From Bifidobacterium breve (GTDB lineage Bacteria > Actinomycetota > Acidimicrobiia > Acidimicrobiales > Ilumatobacteraceae): DNA of 64,000 nt. Below the pieces are notes generated by a model. It did not search any database. It was not told the origin of the DNA and was given only the letters and a program-made list of their open reading frames with translations. The number at the start of each line of letters is the position of its first letter. The stretch's first letter is position 1. The position numbers were made by a program, and so were the translations under genes. The DNA is taken from the NCBI GenBank assembly GCA_945886445.1, contig CAMCZG010000002.1, positions 23,147-87,146 on the forward strand, written 5' to 3'. Positions 19,392 to 27,950 of this stretch are shown piece after piece.

Positions 19392-20177
19392 CTACTTCTT
19401 TTGAGAATCTTTAATGCCGACGGAGTCAACACTTGCAGGGCGAGGAAGGCTAGAGATAACGCTCATGGTGACACCGCCATCGATGAGTAAATTTTGGCCA
19501 GTCATATACGACGATTGATCGGATGACAAAAAGACAACCGTGTTGGCGATATCTTCTGCTGTTCCTAAACGGCCAAGTGGAACACGCGACTCGCGAGCTT
19601 CGCGTACAACTGGGTCGGCGTAAATGGGGTCGCTCATGCCAGCAAGGATGAGTCCTGGTGCAATGGCATTGACGCGGATGCCCAAAGGGCCCCATTCAAT
19701 TGCCATTTGTTGAGTCATGAGCGCAATAGCCGATTTTGTTGCACCGTAGGCGCCTGCATTTGGCCCAGGTGCAACACCGTTCATAGAAGTGATATTGATG
19801 ATGGTGCCCGGAATGTGTGCGTCAATCATTTTTTGAGCGACAGCGCGAGCCATATTGAAAGTACCAACGAGATTCACATTGACTACTGCCGAGAAATCGC
19901 TATGGCTGAGTGTGAGTAAAGGCCCAAAGCGCACAATGCCGGCGTTGTTCACAAGGCAGTGTGGTGCTTCTCCAAAAGTTTCCAAAGCAGCAGCGATGGA
20001 ATCGGGTTGCGAGATGTCTGCAACGAGTGCAATGGAGCGTGGAATGTCTGCAATAGCTTTTGCTACATCGGCTTCGTTGGTATCGAGAACACCCACAACC
20101 CAGCCTTCGGCAGCGAGTCGTTGTGCAATGGCGAGCCCAATGCCACGGGCGGCACCAGTGACTATTGCTCGTTTCAT
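19392..20177 (-). CDS. Short-chain dehydrogenase/reductase (SDR 2)
   Basis: 261 aa classical SDR. TGAARGIG gives the cofactor loop, VNNAGIVRFGP the NNAG motif, and SMNG ... YGATK the catalytic Ser, Tyr and Lys; IDGGVTMSV ends the core. A tail of about 20 residues follows. This is the first gene of the leftward operon, and is divergent from the epoxide-hydrolase gene across 35 bp. The function is likely oxidation or reduction of a cyclic or secondary alcohol, but substrate cannot be told from sequence. Confidence 0.88.
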   Translation of the reverse strand: MKRAIVTGAARGIGLAIAQRLAAEGWVVGVLDTNEADVAKAIADIPRSIALVADISQPDSIAAALETFGEAPHCLVNNAGIVRFGPLLTLSHSDFSAVVNVNLVGTFNMARAVAQKMIDAHIPGTIINITSMNGVAPGPNAGAYGATKSAIALMTQQMAIEWGPLGIRVNAIAPGLILAGMSDPIYADPVVREARESRVPLGRLGTAEDIANTVVFLSSDQSSYMTGQNLLIDGGVTMSVISSLPRPASVDSVGIKDSQKK

Positions 20178-20212
20178 ATGTTCCCCTTACGTTTCGTTGT
20201 ACTCTGTCGGCA

Positions 20213-20605
20213 ATGACCCCTGAACAGATTGTGCTCAGTCTATTTACTGCAGTGGAAAGCGGCGATCTTGGCGCAATTGGGGCCCATTTTGCCGAAAATG
20301 CCACGTATTGCAACGTTCCCTATGAGCCAGCCGAGGGGAGAAGCGCGATTGTTGAAATGTTTCGCCCCATTGTGACGCGCAGCGAACGCATCGAATGGCA
20401 AATTCGCTCCATTGCGACCCGTGAACATCGAGTGCACTGCGAACGGCTCGACTGTTTTTGGATCAAGGGCCAAAAATATGCGGTGCCCTGCCATTGTGTG
20501 GTTGAAGTTGACATAGTCGCGCAGAAAATTACTGCTTTTCGTGACTACGTAGATATTGGTAAGTGGCGCGAGACCTTAGGCAACGCACTTACTTCTGATG
20601 AATGA
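20213..20605 (+). CDS. Limonene-1,2-epoxide hydrolase family protein
   Basis: 130 aa SnoaL/NTF2-like cone fold. The catalytic set known from Rhodococcus limonene-epoxide hydrolase is all present: Y32-x-N34 (ATYCNVP), R78-x-D80 (ERLD) and D111 (FRDYVD). These polarise water for one-step epoxide opening. Many SnoaL-like proteins lack this set, so an epoxide substrate is likely. The ATG at 20213 is preferred to an upstream in-frame start at 20165 that runs into SDR 2. It is divergent from the SDR/P450 operon and overlaps the convergent amidohydrolase by 17 bp. It would act on epoxides made by the P450s. Confidence 0.78.
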   Translation: MTPEQIVLSLFTAVESGDLGAIGAHFAENATYCNVPYEPAEGRSAIVEMFRPIVTRSERIEWQIRSIATREHRVHCERLDCFWIKGQKYAVPCHCVVEVDIVAQKITAFRDYVDIGKWRETLGNALTSDE

Positions 20606-21917
20606 GGTCCCATTTCAACAGTTGTGCCGACCATGGCTCAATGCGTTCTCCACGCAGTAGTGAGCGCTCAGGAACTTCAGCCAAAGTAATAGCGCGTCCT
20701 TTTTTGAAAAGATGACGAAAGGAACTTTTGTTTCCCAAGACCGCAACATCTTTTTCAGGGTGGCCATCGAGCACCAAAATGTCGGCTTGTGCGCCAGGGG
20801 CGATGATGCCTACTTGACCAAATTGCTGGATTGCGTGTGCATTGGTATAGGTGGCACACGAAATTGCTTGCAGTGGGGTGAGACCCATGTGCTGTACGAA
20901 TACTTCCATTTCGCGCGCATGCCAGTTGCCGTAAGGAGTAATGGAGAAGCCACTTTCGGAGCCACAAAGGAGTGGAACCCCAGCATCGTAGGCTTGGCGT
21001 AGACGTGCACCGGTGTGTTCCAACTCGCCGGCAAAAGTAGATTGGACGCTTGCTGTTGCGCCTACTTTGGCACCGTATTCGGCGAGGTTTGCAAGGAAGG
21101 TGAATACAGGCCCAACGGCAGTTTTCTTATCGATGATTGCTTCAAGTGCTCGATCTCCAAGAAACGAAGCGTGCCAAATAATGTCTACACCAGCAAGAAC
21201 AGCATCGAGGGTTGCTTGGTCGCCGCGACAATGTGCGGTAACGGGAATGCCTAAGTCGTGTGCGGTATCGCAAACTGTTTTCAACTCATCACGAGTCCAC
21301 ACTTGAATTTCTCCACTGCGTGCGGGAATGACGCCAGTGACATGAATTTTAATGATGTCGGCGCCATCTTTAATTTGGCGCCGCACAACGCGCACCATTT
21401 CATCGCGGTTGTGAACAACTTCGGCGTAACCAGCAGTGCCATGATCGGGAATCATGCGACCTGCAGTGCCACCCACTGCGGTCATAAGCGCAAAAGTGCC
21501 CGACTTCATTGAAGGTCCTTCAGTGATTCCGGCATTGATGGCATCGCGCAAGGCGGGCCCAATATTAAAAATGCCATCTACATCGAGAATGCTGGTGACG
21601 CCTGCTTGCAATATTTTCTTTACGTTGTGGGCGGCAATAAGAGCAGCTGTTGCCGGCTCGCGATGGTGGAAAAGCTCGTCGTTACTGGCTGGTTCTCCCA
21701 AGGTCACGTGAGTATGGGCGTCAATGAGTCCGGGCATCACGGTGAGACCAGAGACATCAATTTTCTGCACATCTTTGTGAGACTGAGCAAGAGCATCGGC
21801 CTCGGTGCCCACTGCAACTATTTTTTCACCTTCAATGAGAACCGATGTATTGAGTTGCGGTGCGGAACCTGTTCCATCAATAACTGCGCCGCTATGAAGC
21901 AATGTTGTTGTCGACAT
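20589..21917 (-). CDS. Amidohydrolase superfamily protein (imidazolonepropionase/prolidase-like)
   Basis: 442 aa metal-dependent hydrolase with the composite beta-sandwich plus TIM barrel. DAHTHVT gives the HxH pair, DIIKIHVTG the bridging lysine, TAHCRG and WHASFL the two later metal histidines. The loop where a catalytic Asp is expected reads CGSESG, with Glu in its place. The end ILVLDGHPEKDV is the usual sandwich return. Similar enzymes hydrolyse dipeptides, cyclic amides or lactones. It lies 50 bp downstream of acetoacetyl-CoA synthetase on the same strand in the accessory catabolic region. Confidence 0.8.
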   Translation of the reverse strand: MSTTTLLHSGAVIDGTGSAPQLNTSVLIEGEKIVAVGTEADALAQSHKDVQKIDVSGLTVMPGLIDAHTHVTLGEPASNDELFHHREPATAALIAAHNVKKILQAGVTSILDVDGIFNIGPALRDAINAGITEGPSMKSGTFALMTAVGGTAGRMIPDHGTAGYAEVVHNRDEMVRVVRRQIKDGADIIKIHVTGVIPARSGEIQVWTRDELKTVCDTAHDLGIPVTAHCRGDQATLDAVLAGVDIIWHASFLGDRALEAIIDKKTAVGPVFTFLANLAEYGAKVGATASVQSTFAGELEHTGARLRQAYDAGVPLLCGSESGFSITPYGNWHAREMEVFVQHMGLTPLQAISCATYTNAHAIQQFGQVGIIAPGAQADILVLDGHPEKDVAVLGNKSSFRHLFKKGRAITLAEVPERSLLRGERIEPWSAQLLKWDLIHQK

Positions 21918-21967
21918 ATAGGGATGTTAGGTGGTGCAACTCTTGGTTTCCATACCTGAGGGGCTTT

Positions 21968-23890
21968 TCAGACGGTAATTGCAAATTCCTGCAGGCATTC
22001 AGGATTTGCCAGCGCTTCAGTATTGCGAACAGGGCGGCCATGAACGATGTCGGTGACTGCTAACTCGCTGATCTTTCCTGAACGGGTGCGGGGAATGTCG
22101 GAAACAGGAATGATGAGTGCTGGTACGTGGCGTGGCGAAATGAATTGACGTAAACGCTTGCGCAGGGCTTGTTCTAGCTCCGGTGTGCATTGTGCGTTGT
22201 TGGTCATGCGCAGGAAAAGAACGATGCGCGTATCGTCATCCCATTCCTGGGCAATGGCAACCGACTCAATAATTTCTGTAAACGTCTCGACCTGTGAATA
22301 AATTTCCGCCGTTCCCATACGTACTCCGCCCACATTTAATGTGGCGTCAGATCGTCCGTGAATGACAAAGCCATTATGTTCAGTACGCGATGCGAAGTCG
22401 CCATGAGTCCAAGTGTTTTCAAAGCGCGAGAAGTATGTGTTGTGATATTTCTCGCCTGTTGTATCTCCCCAAAATCCAATTGGCATCGAGGGAAACGCAT
22501 TGCGGCAAACAAGCTCTCCGGTGCCTGTGAGCAGTTCTTTACCACTGTCGTTAAAAATAGAAACATCCATGCCCAACATGGCGCCCTGAATTTCCCCTGA
22601 ATAAACGGGGCGGGTGGGGTCGCCACCCACAAAACATCCGCAGAGGTCTGTGCCTCCAGAAATAGAAGCAAGGTGTGCATCGGTAGCAAAGTGTTCGTAC
22701 ACCCATTCAAAACCTGCAGCGTTTAACGGAGACCCAGTAGAGCAGATGGTGCGTAGGGCAGGGAAACGGTGAGTACTTGTGGGTGCAAGCTCGGCCTTGC
22801 GACACGAATCAATAAATTTTGCCGACGTGCCAAAAAGTGTAATTTCTTCTTGCTCGCAGAGATCAAACAACGTATTCAAGTTGGGGTATGCGGGGTTGCC
22901 GTCGAAGAGCACAATGGTGGCACCCGATGCAAGCGCAGAAGTTAACCAGTTCCACATCATCCACCCGCATGTAGTGAAGTAAAAAACAGTGTCGCCAGGG
23001 TGAATATCGCAATGCAGTTGCTGTTCTTTGAGATGCGTCAGAAGAACACCTGCGGCCTTATGAACAATGCACTTTGGCATCCCCGTTGTTCCCGATGAGT
23101 ACAAAATGAGACCTGGATGATTGAAAGGAAAGAGCGGCCGCTCAACTGGAACATCGCTCCCTGAGGCAAGAAAATCATTCCAACTTTTTGCCAGGGGCAA
23201 AGAGTTTACTTGTGTGCTTGACGTCTCTACATAAATGACATGTTCAAGTGATGGCAAAGCCTCAACAATTTCTTGCAACCTTTCACTGCAGGAAAAGCTT
23301 TTCCCCCCGTACGAGTACGCGTCTGCAGCAAGTAAAACGCGAGGTGTGGTTTGGCTGAATCGGTCTACAACTCCTTGCACTCCAAAGTCTGATGACGTTG
23401 AGGTAAAGATTGCGCCGAGTGCTTGCGATGCAAGGTACAAGACGATGGTCTCTGGCCTATTGGGCATCCAAGCCGCTACGCGGTCGCCCGCCTGCACGCC
23501 GTACTGGCGCAGTGCATGAGTTGCTCTATTCACATCTGCATGTAGTTGTCCCCACGTAATGCAGTGTCGTTCGCCCGATTCTGAAACGTAAACCATTGCA
23601 TCGTCATTGGCATTGTCGCGAGGTTGCAAAAAAGTGTCAACAATGTTGAGCATGGCATGCGGGAAGAATTCTGTTTCTACAATGCTCTTTGAAGATAAAC
23701 GAACGGCGGGTTCACCCGGTGAACCAACAATGCCAGTGGCGTTCCAGACGGCTTGCCAGAATTCGTTTGGTTCGCGCACACTCCATTCCATTGCATGGGT
23801 AAATGACAAGAGATTATGTTGTGTAAAAAATTGAGTGAGCGCAAGGCCTGGCCTCTTCTCATCAGATACTTGCCAGATGGGGGTGCTCAT
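21968..23890 (-). CDS. aacS: Acetoacetyl-CoA synthetase
   Basis: 640 aa ANL-superfamily ligase. The AMP-binding P-loop LYSSGTTGMPKCIVHK, the family-typical FYFTTCGWMMWNWL and the C-terminal RSGKISELAV with the adenylation lysine are characteristic of acetoacetyl-CoA synthetases, as is the length. It activates acetoacetate (or a similar 3-oxo acid) to its CoA ester with ATP. In this neighbourhood it may feed products of ring or chain cleavage into central metabolism, though it may equally serve ketone-body use. It starts 17 bp after the GH1-like gene's stop on the same strand. Confidence 0.92.
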   Translation of the reverse strand: MSTPIWQVSDEKRPGLALTQFFTQHNLLSFTHAMEWSVREPNEFWQAVWNATGIVGSPGEPAVRLSSKSIVETEFFPHAMLNIVDTFLQPRDNANDDAMVYVSESGERHCITWGQLHADVNRATHALRQYGVQAGDRVAAWMPNRPETIVLYLASQALGAIFTSTSSDFGVQGVVDRFSQTTPRVLLAADAYSYGGKSFSCSERLQEIVEALPSLEHVIYVETSSTQVNSLPLAKSWNDFLASGSDVPVERPLFPFNHPGLILYSSGTTGMPKCIVHKAAGVLLTHLKEQQLHCDIHPGDTVFYFTTCGWMMWNWLTSALASGATIVLFDGNPAYPNLNTLFDLCEQEEITLFGTSAKFIDSCRKAELAPTSTHRFPALRTICSTGSPLNAAGFEWVYEHFATDAHLASISGGTDLCGCFVGGDPTRPVYSGEIQGAMLGMDVSIFNDSGKELLTGTGELVCRNAFPSMPIGFWGDTTGEKYHNTYFSRFENTWTHGDFASRTEHNGFVIHGRSDATLNVGGVRMGTAEIYSQVETFTEIIESVAIAQEWDDDTRIVLFLRMTNNAQCTPELEQALRKRLRQFISPRHVPALIIPVSDIPRTRSGKISELAVTDIVHGRPVRNTEALANPECLQEFAITV

Positions 23891-23907
23891 GGTGCGAAAG
23901 GGTACAA

Positions 23908-24900
23908 CTACTTTGTGAGTGAAGAGAAAGCAGGCAATGAGGTAAGGCCCGCAGTGCGCTCAAGGCTGCTGAGCCAAACATGTTGAAGCGCTAAGCCATC
24001 ACTCTTCAGATCATCCACCATTTGAGAAGCGAACGAGAGCAATTCGGTCAGTTCACCGTCGGCGCTCGTCGAGGGAATACCAGAAACACTGAGCGGTGTT
24101 CCCGAAAAAGCCTCGTATGCCCACTGCAAAGTTTCTATTGCTTGGTCACGCCAACGTGGTGGCTCAAGTCGTTCACCGCGAGGTGGCAGGTGGGTGAGCG
24201 AGAGTGCAATTTCATCGGCACTGCGTAGTAAGCCGTCGAGTTCTCGTTCATAGTGACCAGGTAGCGAGACGCGGCCGCGCGTAATGGCCGACTGCCATAC
24301 CGTGCGTACCTCTGCATTTGCGCCTGGGTGAGTTGCGTCTAACGACAGTGCAATTGGCGAACCCTTGAGTAATCGACATGCGTGATTCCACGAATGCAAA
24401 ACGTTGGTGAATGCATCGGCAAATTTGCCATCGTCAGAAATAAATGGAGCGATGCTTCCGATACGCCACCCATCGTGAACTAAGGCGATAGGTGCTTCAA
24501 AGGGCATCCACCCGGCAACGTGATTGCCCACCACTTCAGCAACGGTGTCGACATACCGCGGCCACCACTTTTCAGTCGCCTTGTTATCGGAAAATGCACC
24601 TTCGTTCAAAAACCAATGGGGAAGGGTAGTTCCACACAGCGTGACCCAGGTTTCTATGCCGGCATCGGCGAATGCAGAGGCGTGCCCTTCAAGTAGTTCT
24701 AAATGTTTCCCGCTCGGTTTTCCTTGCTGTGGAAATACGTCGTTCCACGACAGACGCCAACGCAGAGAGGTGAGACCGTGTTCTTTGAGAGCCAGCAATT
24801 CAGAAAGAAGTATCTCTACGTTCTGTTCTGGAGAAAAGGTGAGGTGAGTTCCAAAAATAGGCACGAGGTGCGTTACATCACAAACGGTGAACGCGTCCAC
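23908..24900 (-). CDS. GH1-like protein lacking the catalytic nucleophile
   Basis: 330 aa, shorter than GH1 enzymes (about 400-450). It aligns by eye with GH1: LRWRLSWNDVFPQQGK matches the 'FRFSIEWSRVEPAEG' region, TLPHWFLNEGAF the 'HFTTPLWV' strand, and GWMPFEAPIALVHDGWRIG the 'NEP' strand, keeping E135 as acid/base. The nucleophile strand 'MVTENGIA' is replaced by SVSGIP (271-276), with no Glu. It is therefore probably a lectin-like or altered enzyme. It starts at GTG 24900 and overlaps the cyclase 3' end by 28 bp. A complete GH1 lies at 40722. Confidence 0.6.
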   Translation of the reverse strand: MDAFTVCDVTHLVPIFGTHLTFSPEQNVEILLSELLALKEHGLTSLRWRLSWNDVFPQQGKPSGKHLELLEGHASAFADAGIETWVTLCGTTLPHWFLNEGAFSDNKATEKWWPRYVDTVAEVVGNHVAGWMPFEAPIALVHDGWRIGSIAPFISDDGKFADAFTNVLHSWNHACRLLKGSPIALSLDATHPGANAEVRTVWQSAITRGRVSLPGHYERELDGLLRSADEIALSLTHLPPRGERLEPPRWRDQAIETLQWAYEAFSGTPLSVSGIPSTSADGELTELLSFASQMVDDLKSDGLALQHVWLSSLERTAGLTSLPAFSSLTK

Positions 24901-25424
24901 AATTCACCGGTGTCGTTACGGTCGGTGAGAACCGGGTCGCCAGTAACTGAACACACTTCAACAGGCTCAGCGAATCCGCGTAACACGAGGGGCTCGTGAG
25001 CAACGATGCGCACGCCTTCAGGAAGTTCTTCAATTTGATCAGTAGGAATAAGTACTTCAAATGCGCCAGCGGCATCGCAGAGTCGCGCCGCAGTGTTGAC
25101 AGCAGAACCGATGTAGTCGTCGCCTTCAAAGAGAAGTGCATAGCCCGTTGCAAGGCCAATGCGCAGTGTGAGCGGGGCACAGGCTGTTGCCGACCTGCGC
25201 TGGAGCTCCATTGAAAAGACGATGCCATCAGATTGCTCCATGGCAACGATCATGAGACCGTCTCCGAGCCACTTTGCGATGCGCACACCGCGCTCAGAGG
25301 CCACGTCGCGCGCTACAGACCGAAAGGCAGCCAAAAGGCGCCCTGCGGCGTCGTCCCCTTGGGTTTCCGTGAAATGCGTGAAACCGGAAAGGTCAACGAA
25401 GATGAAAGTACGTGGCACGCGCAT
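24873..25424 (-). CDS. Stand-alone class III adenylate/guanylate cyclase domain
   Basis: 183 aa cytosolic cyclase catalytic domain with no sensor or membrane part. D11 (VDLSGFT) and D55 (WLGDGLM) are the two metal-binding aspartates; K51 fits the purine-specifying lysine of adenylate cyclases; N110 and R114 (GSAVNTAARL) are the transition-state pair. All key residues are thus present and it looks active, probably making cAMP as a homodimer. The ATG at 25424 is preceded by a G-rich ribosome binding site. It is divergent from the VWA gene by 34 bp. Confidence 0.82.
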   Translation of the reverse strand: MRVPRTFIFVDLSGFTHFTETQGDDAAGRLLAAFRSVARDVASERGVRIAKWLGDGLMIVAMEQSDGIVFSMELQRRSATACAPLTLRIGLATGYALLFEGDDYIGSAVNTAARLCDAAGAFEVLIPTDQIEELPEGVRIVAHEPLVLRGFAEPVEVCSVTGDPVLTDRNDTGELWTRSPFVM

Positions 25425-25458
25425 GCACCCCCTAGGTTAGGCGAACTAGGTTGGTTTC

Positions 25459-27462
25459 ATGACCACAAGGTTCACCTATTCCCGCTGGGACGGCACTCAA
25501 AAGGGCTTTGAGGTCGATGCAGAGTCGCTTTTGGAAGCGGTCACTGACGACCTTTTGTATCACGGAGACGTCAATAGCGCCTTGAGGCGACTCATGCAGC
25601 AGGGCCTCACCGACCGCAATGGTGAGCGTATTGAGGGCATGCGCGACATGATGAACAAAATTCGTGAGCGTCGCGAGGAATTATTAGAGCGTTCCGATCT
25701 CGGTGGCGTGTACAGCGAAATTTCCGAGGCACTCGACGACATCATCGACGAAGAACGTCACAAGCTCGACCAAAATGTTGCCGATGCGCAAGCGAGTGGC
25801 GATGAGCGTCGTCTCGACACAGCGCAAGAGTCTGCTGTTGAGCATCATCTCGAACTTGAAATGCTTCCGCAAGATCTTGCGGGCAAGGTCAAGGGTTTAC
25901 AAAATTACGATTTTCAGTCGAATGAGGCTGCAGCACGTTTTGAAGAACTCATGGAAAAACTTCGTGAGCAACTCATGCAGCAATATGTCGATCAGATGAG
26001 TGGCGAAATGCAAAATATGTCGCCAGAAGATATGCAGCGCACGAAAGACATGATGGCTGCCTTAAACGACATGCTCGATAAACGTGAGCAAGGTGAAGAC
26101 CCGCAATTTGAAAAGTTCATGAATGAATTCGGCGATTTCTTCCCCGAGAACCCGCAGACACTCGATGAACTTTTAGAAATCATGGCCCAACGCATGGCGG
26201 CAATGCAGGCGATGATGAATTCCATGACCCCCGAGCAGCGGGCACAAATGCAGCAACTTTCCGAGCAGTTGCTAGAAGATATGGATCTTCGTTGGCAGGC
26301 CGATCGGTTGAGCGAGCGCTTACAAAACCTTGTTCCTGGCGCGGGGTGGGAGCGTCAATACCAGTTCAATGGCGATGAACCGATGGGCATGGGTGAAGCC
26401 ATGAAAACCATGCAGCAACTCGGCGAACTCGACCAAATGGAAAGCTTTATGCGCAATGCCACCACTCCTGGTGCACTTGCTGAAGCCGACCTCGATCGAG
26501 TGCGAGAACTACTGGGTGAAGACTCCGCGCGCTCGCTTGAGCGCCTGGCTGAACTCACCAAAATGCTTGAAGAAGCAGGCTTAATTAACCAAAAAGAAGG
26601 CAAGTTAGAGCTCACGCCAAAAGGCTTGCGCAAAATTGGGGCCAATGCTTTGCGCGACCTTTTTGGCAAGTTGGCAAAAGACAAAATTGGTCAGCATCAA
26701 ATGCGCGAAAGCGGTGGTGGCCATGAGCGTCGCTACGAAACAAAGCCGTATGAGTATGGCGACCCATTCCGGCTCGATCTTCAACAAACTCTGCGCAACG
26801 CAATTCGCCGTCAGGGTGGGGGAACTCCGGTTCAACTCTCTCCTGAAGATTTTGAGATTGAACGCACGGAACATGTCACGTCCTCATCGACAGTGGTGAT
26901 GATTGACCTTTCTATGTCTATGCCCATGCGAGATAACTTCTTGCCTGCAAAAAAAGTTGCAATGGCCCTGTACTCACTCATCACTTCGCAATACCCGCGC
27001 GATTACTTAGGGCTCGTTGGGTTCAGTGAAACTGCCCGCATCTTGACTCCAGAACAGTTACCACCGGTCTCGTGGGATTTTGCGTACGGAACAAATATGC
27101 AACACGGATTTATGCTGGCTCGTCAATTGCTGTCTAAGCAACACGGAACAAAGCAAATCATCATGATCACCGATGGTGAACCCACTGCACATATCACTCC
27201 GCAAGGAGATGTATTTTTCAATTACCCACCAGTGCGAGAAACGGTGGAGTCGACCTTGGCCGAAGTAATGAAGTGCACCCGCGAGGGCATTGTCATCAAC
27301 ACCTTCATGCTCGATGCCAACGGGGGTCTACGTCAGTTCATTGAACGGCTCACAGAAATCAATAAGGGCCGTGCCTTTTTCACCACCCCAGAAACTTTGG
27401 GCGACTATGTGCTCGTCGACTTCATTGAGCACAAGCGTCGGCTCAGCCGCTCGCGACAGTAG
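25459..27462 (+). CDS. VWA-domain protein (Rv0959-like)
   Basis: 667 aa. The N-terminal two-thirds are Gln/Met/Glu-rich and helical (for example residues 150-300, likely coiled coil). The C-terminal von Willebrand A domain has the MIDAS motif DLSMSM near residue 480 and a TDGEPTAH loop. It resembles mycobacterial Rv0959, normally the adjacent partner of the Rv0958-like AAA+ ATPase; here that ATPase is at 8392. Together such pairs are thought to act as MoxR-VWA chaperones or metal-insertion machines. A clear terminator follows the stop. Confidence 0.83.
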   Translation: MTTRFTYSRWDGTQKGFEVDAESLLEAVTDDLLYHGDVNSALRRLMQQGLTDRNGERIEGMRDMMNKIRERREELLERSDLGGVYSEISEALDDIIDEERHKLDQNVADAQASGDERRLDTAQESAVEHHLELEMLPQDLAGKVKGLQNYDFQSNEAAARFEELMEKLREQLMQQYVDQMSGEMQNMSPEDMQRTKDMMAALNDMLDKREQGEDPQFEKFMNEFGDFFPENPQTLDELLEIMAQRMAAMQAMMNSMTPEQRAQMQQLSEQLLEDMDLRWQADRLSERLQNLVPGAGWERQYQFNGDEPMGMGEAMKTMQQLGELDQMESFMRNATTPGALAEADLDRVRELLGEDSARSLERLAELTKMLEEAGLINQKEGKLELTPKGLRKIGANALRDLFGKLAKDKIGQHQMRESGGGHERRYETKPYEYGDPFRLDLQQTLRNAIRRQGGGTPVQLSPEDFEIERTEHVTSSSTVVMIDLSMSMPMRDNFLPAKKVAMALYSLITSQYPRDYLGLVGFSETARILTPEQLPPVSWDFAYGTNMQHGFMLARQLLSKQHGTKQIIMITDGEPTAHITPQGDVFFNYPPVRETVESTLAEVMKCTREGIVINTFMLDANGGLRQFIERLTEINKGRAFFTTPETLGDYVLVDFIEHKRRLSRSRQ

Positions 27463-27472
27463 GTACATTCCG

Positions 27473-27499
27473 AAAACCCCAATGAATACAGGGGTTTTT
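27473..27499 (+). terminator. Rho-independent terminator after the VWA gene
   Basis: AAAACCCC at 27473-27480 pairs with GGGGTTTT at 27491-27498 around a 10-nt loop, and the 3' arm merges into a run of five T. It starts 11 bp after the VWA stop codon. It is the cleanest intrinsic terminator seen in the window and is one of very few, since most convergent genes here leave no room for one. Confidence 0.8.
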
Positions 27500-27671
27500 G
27501 GCGTCGGTCCGAAAAGCTCAGATTCTCTCGGGATGGTCCTGGCGGGCCCAGAATATGCGCACTTGCTTATTTCATAAGGATTTGGCAGAATGACAGCAAT
27601 GTAATTACAGCCCTGCCATCACTGCATGCCATTTCTGGATGTTGGTGATCTGCAGAGCGGGAGGCAAGTGA
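27500..27671 (+). promoter_or_regulatory. Upstream region of the first whiB gene
   Basis: 172 bp without coding signal between the terminator and whiB. A weak promoter-like pair can be drawn: TTGCTT near 27563 and CAGAAT about 17 bp later. GGGAGG just before the ATG at 27672 is a good ribosome binding site. The untranslated leader may be long, as is common for whiB genes, but no riboswitch or hairpin was recognised. Confidence 0.35.
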
Positions 27672-27944
27672 ATGCAATTCCCAGAAACGGATGAATTGAG
27701 TACAGAACGTGGTTGGCAAGATCAGGCCAACTGTCTTGGTGTTGACCCCGATCTCTTCTTCCCCGAAAGGGGCGCTTCTACTCGTGAAGCAAAAGAAGTG
27801 TGTCGTGGTTGTGTTGTGCGAGGCGAATGTCTTGAGTACGCATTAGTCAACGGAGAAAAGTTTGGTATTTGGGGTGGGCTCTCAGAGCGTGAGCGTCGTC
27901 GCTTGCGCCGTGCTCGTGCTCAAGCAACTCGCCAAGCAATCTAA
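27672..27944 (+). CDS. WhiB-family iron-sulfur transcription factor (copy 1)
   Basis: 90 aa WhiB-like protein, a class found almost only in actinobacteria and their phages. The four cluster cysteines are present (NCLG, then CRGCVVRGEC), followed by the GIWGGLSERERR turn and a basic tail RRLRRARAQ for DNA contact. WhiB proteins bind a [4Fe-4S] cluster and usually regulate with the primary sigma factor. It has its own upstream region of about 170 bp and ends 6 bp from the convergent formimidoyltransferase gene. Confidence 0.93.
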   Translation: MQFPETDELSTERGWQDQANCLGVDPDLFFPERGASTREAKEVCRGCVVRGECLEYALVNGEKFGIWGGLSERERRRLRRARAQATRQAI

Positions 27945-27950
27945 TAACGT

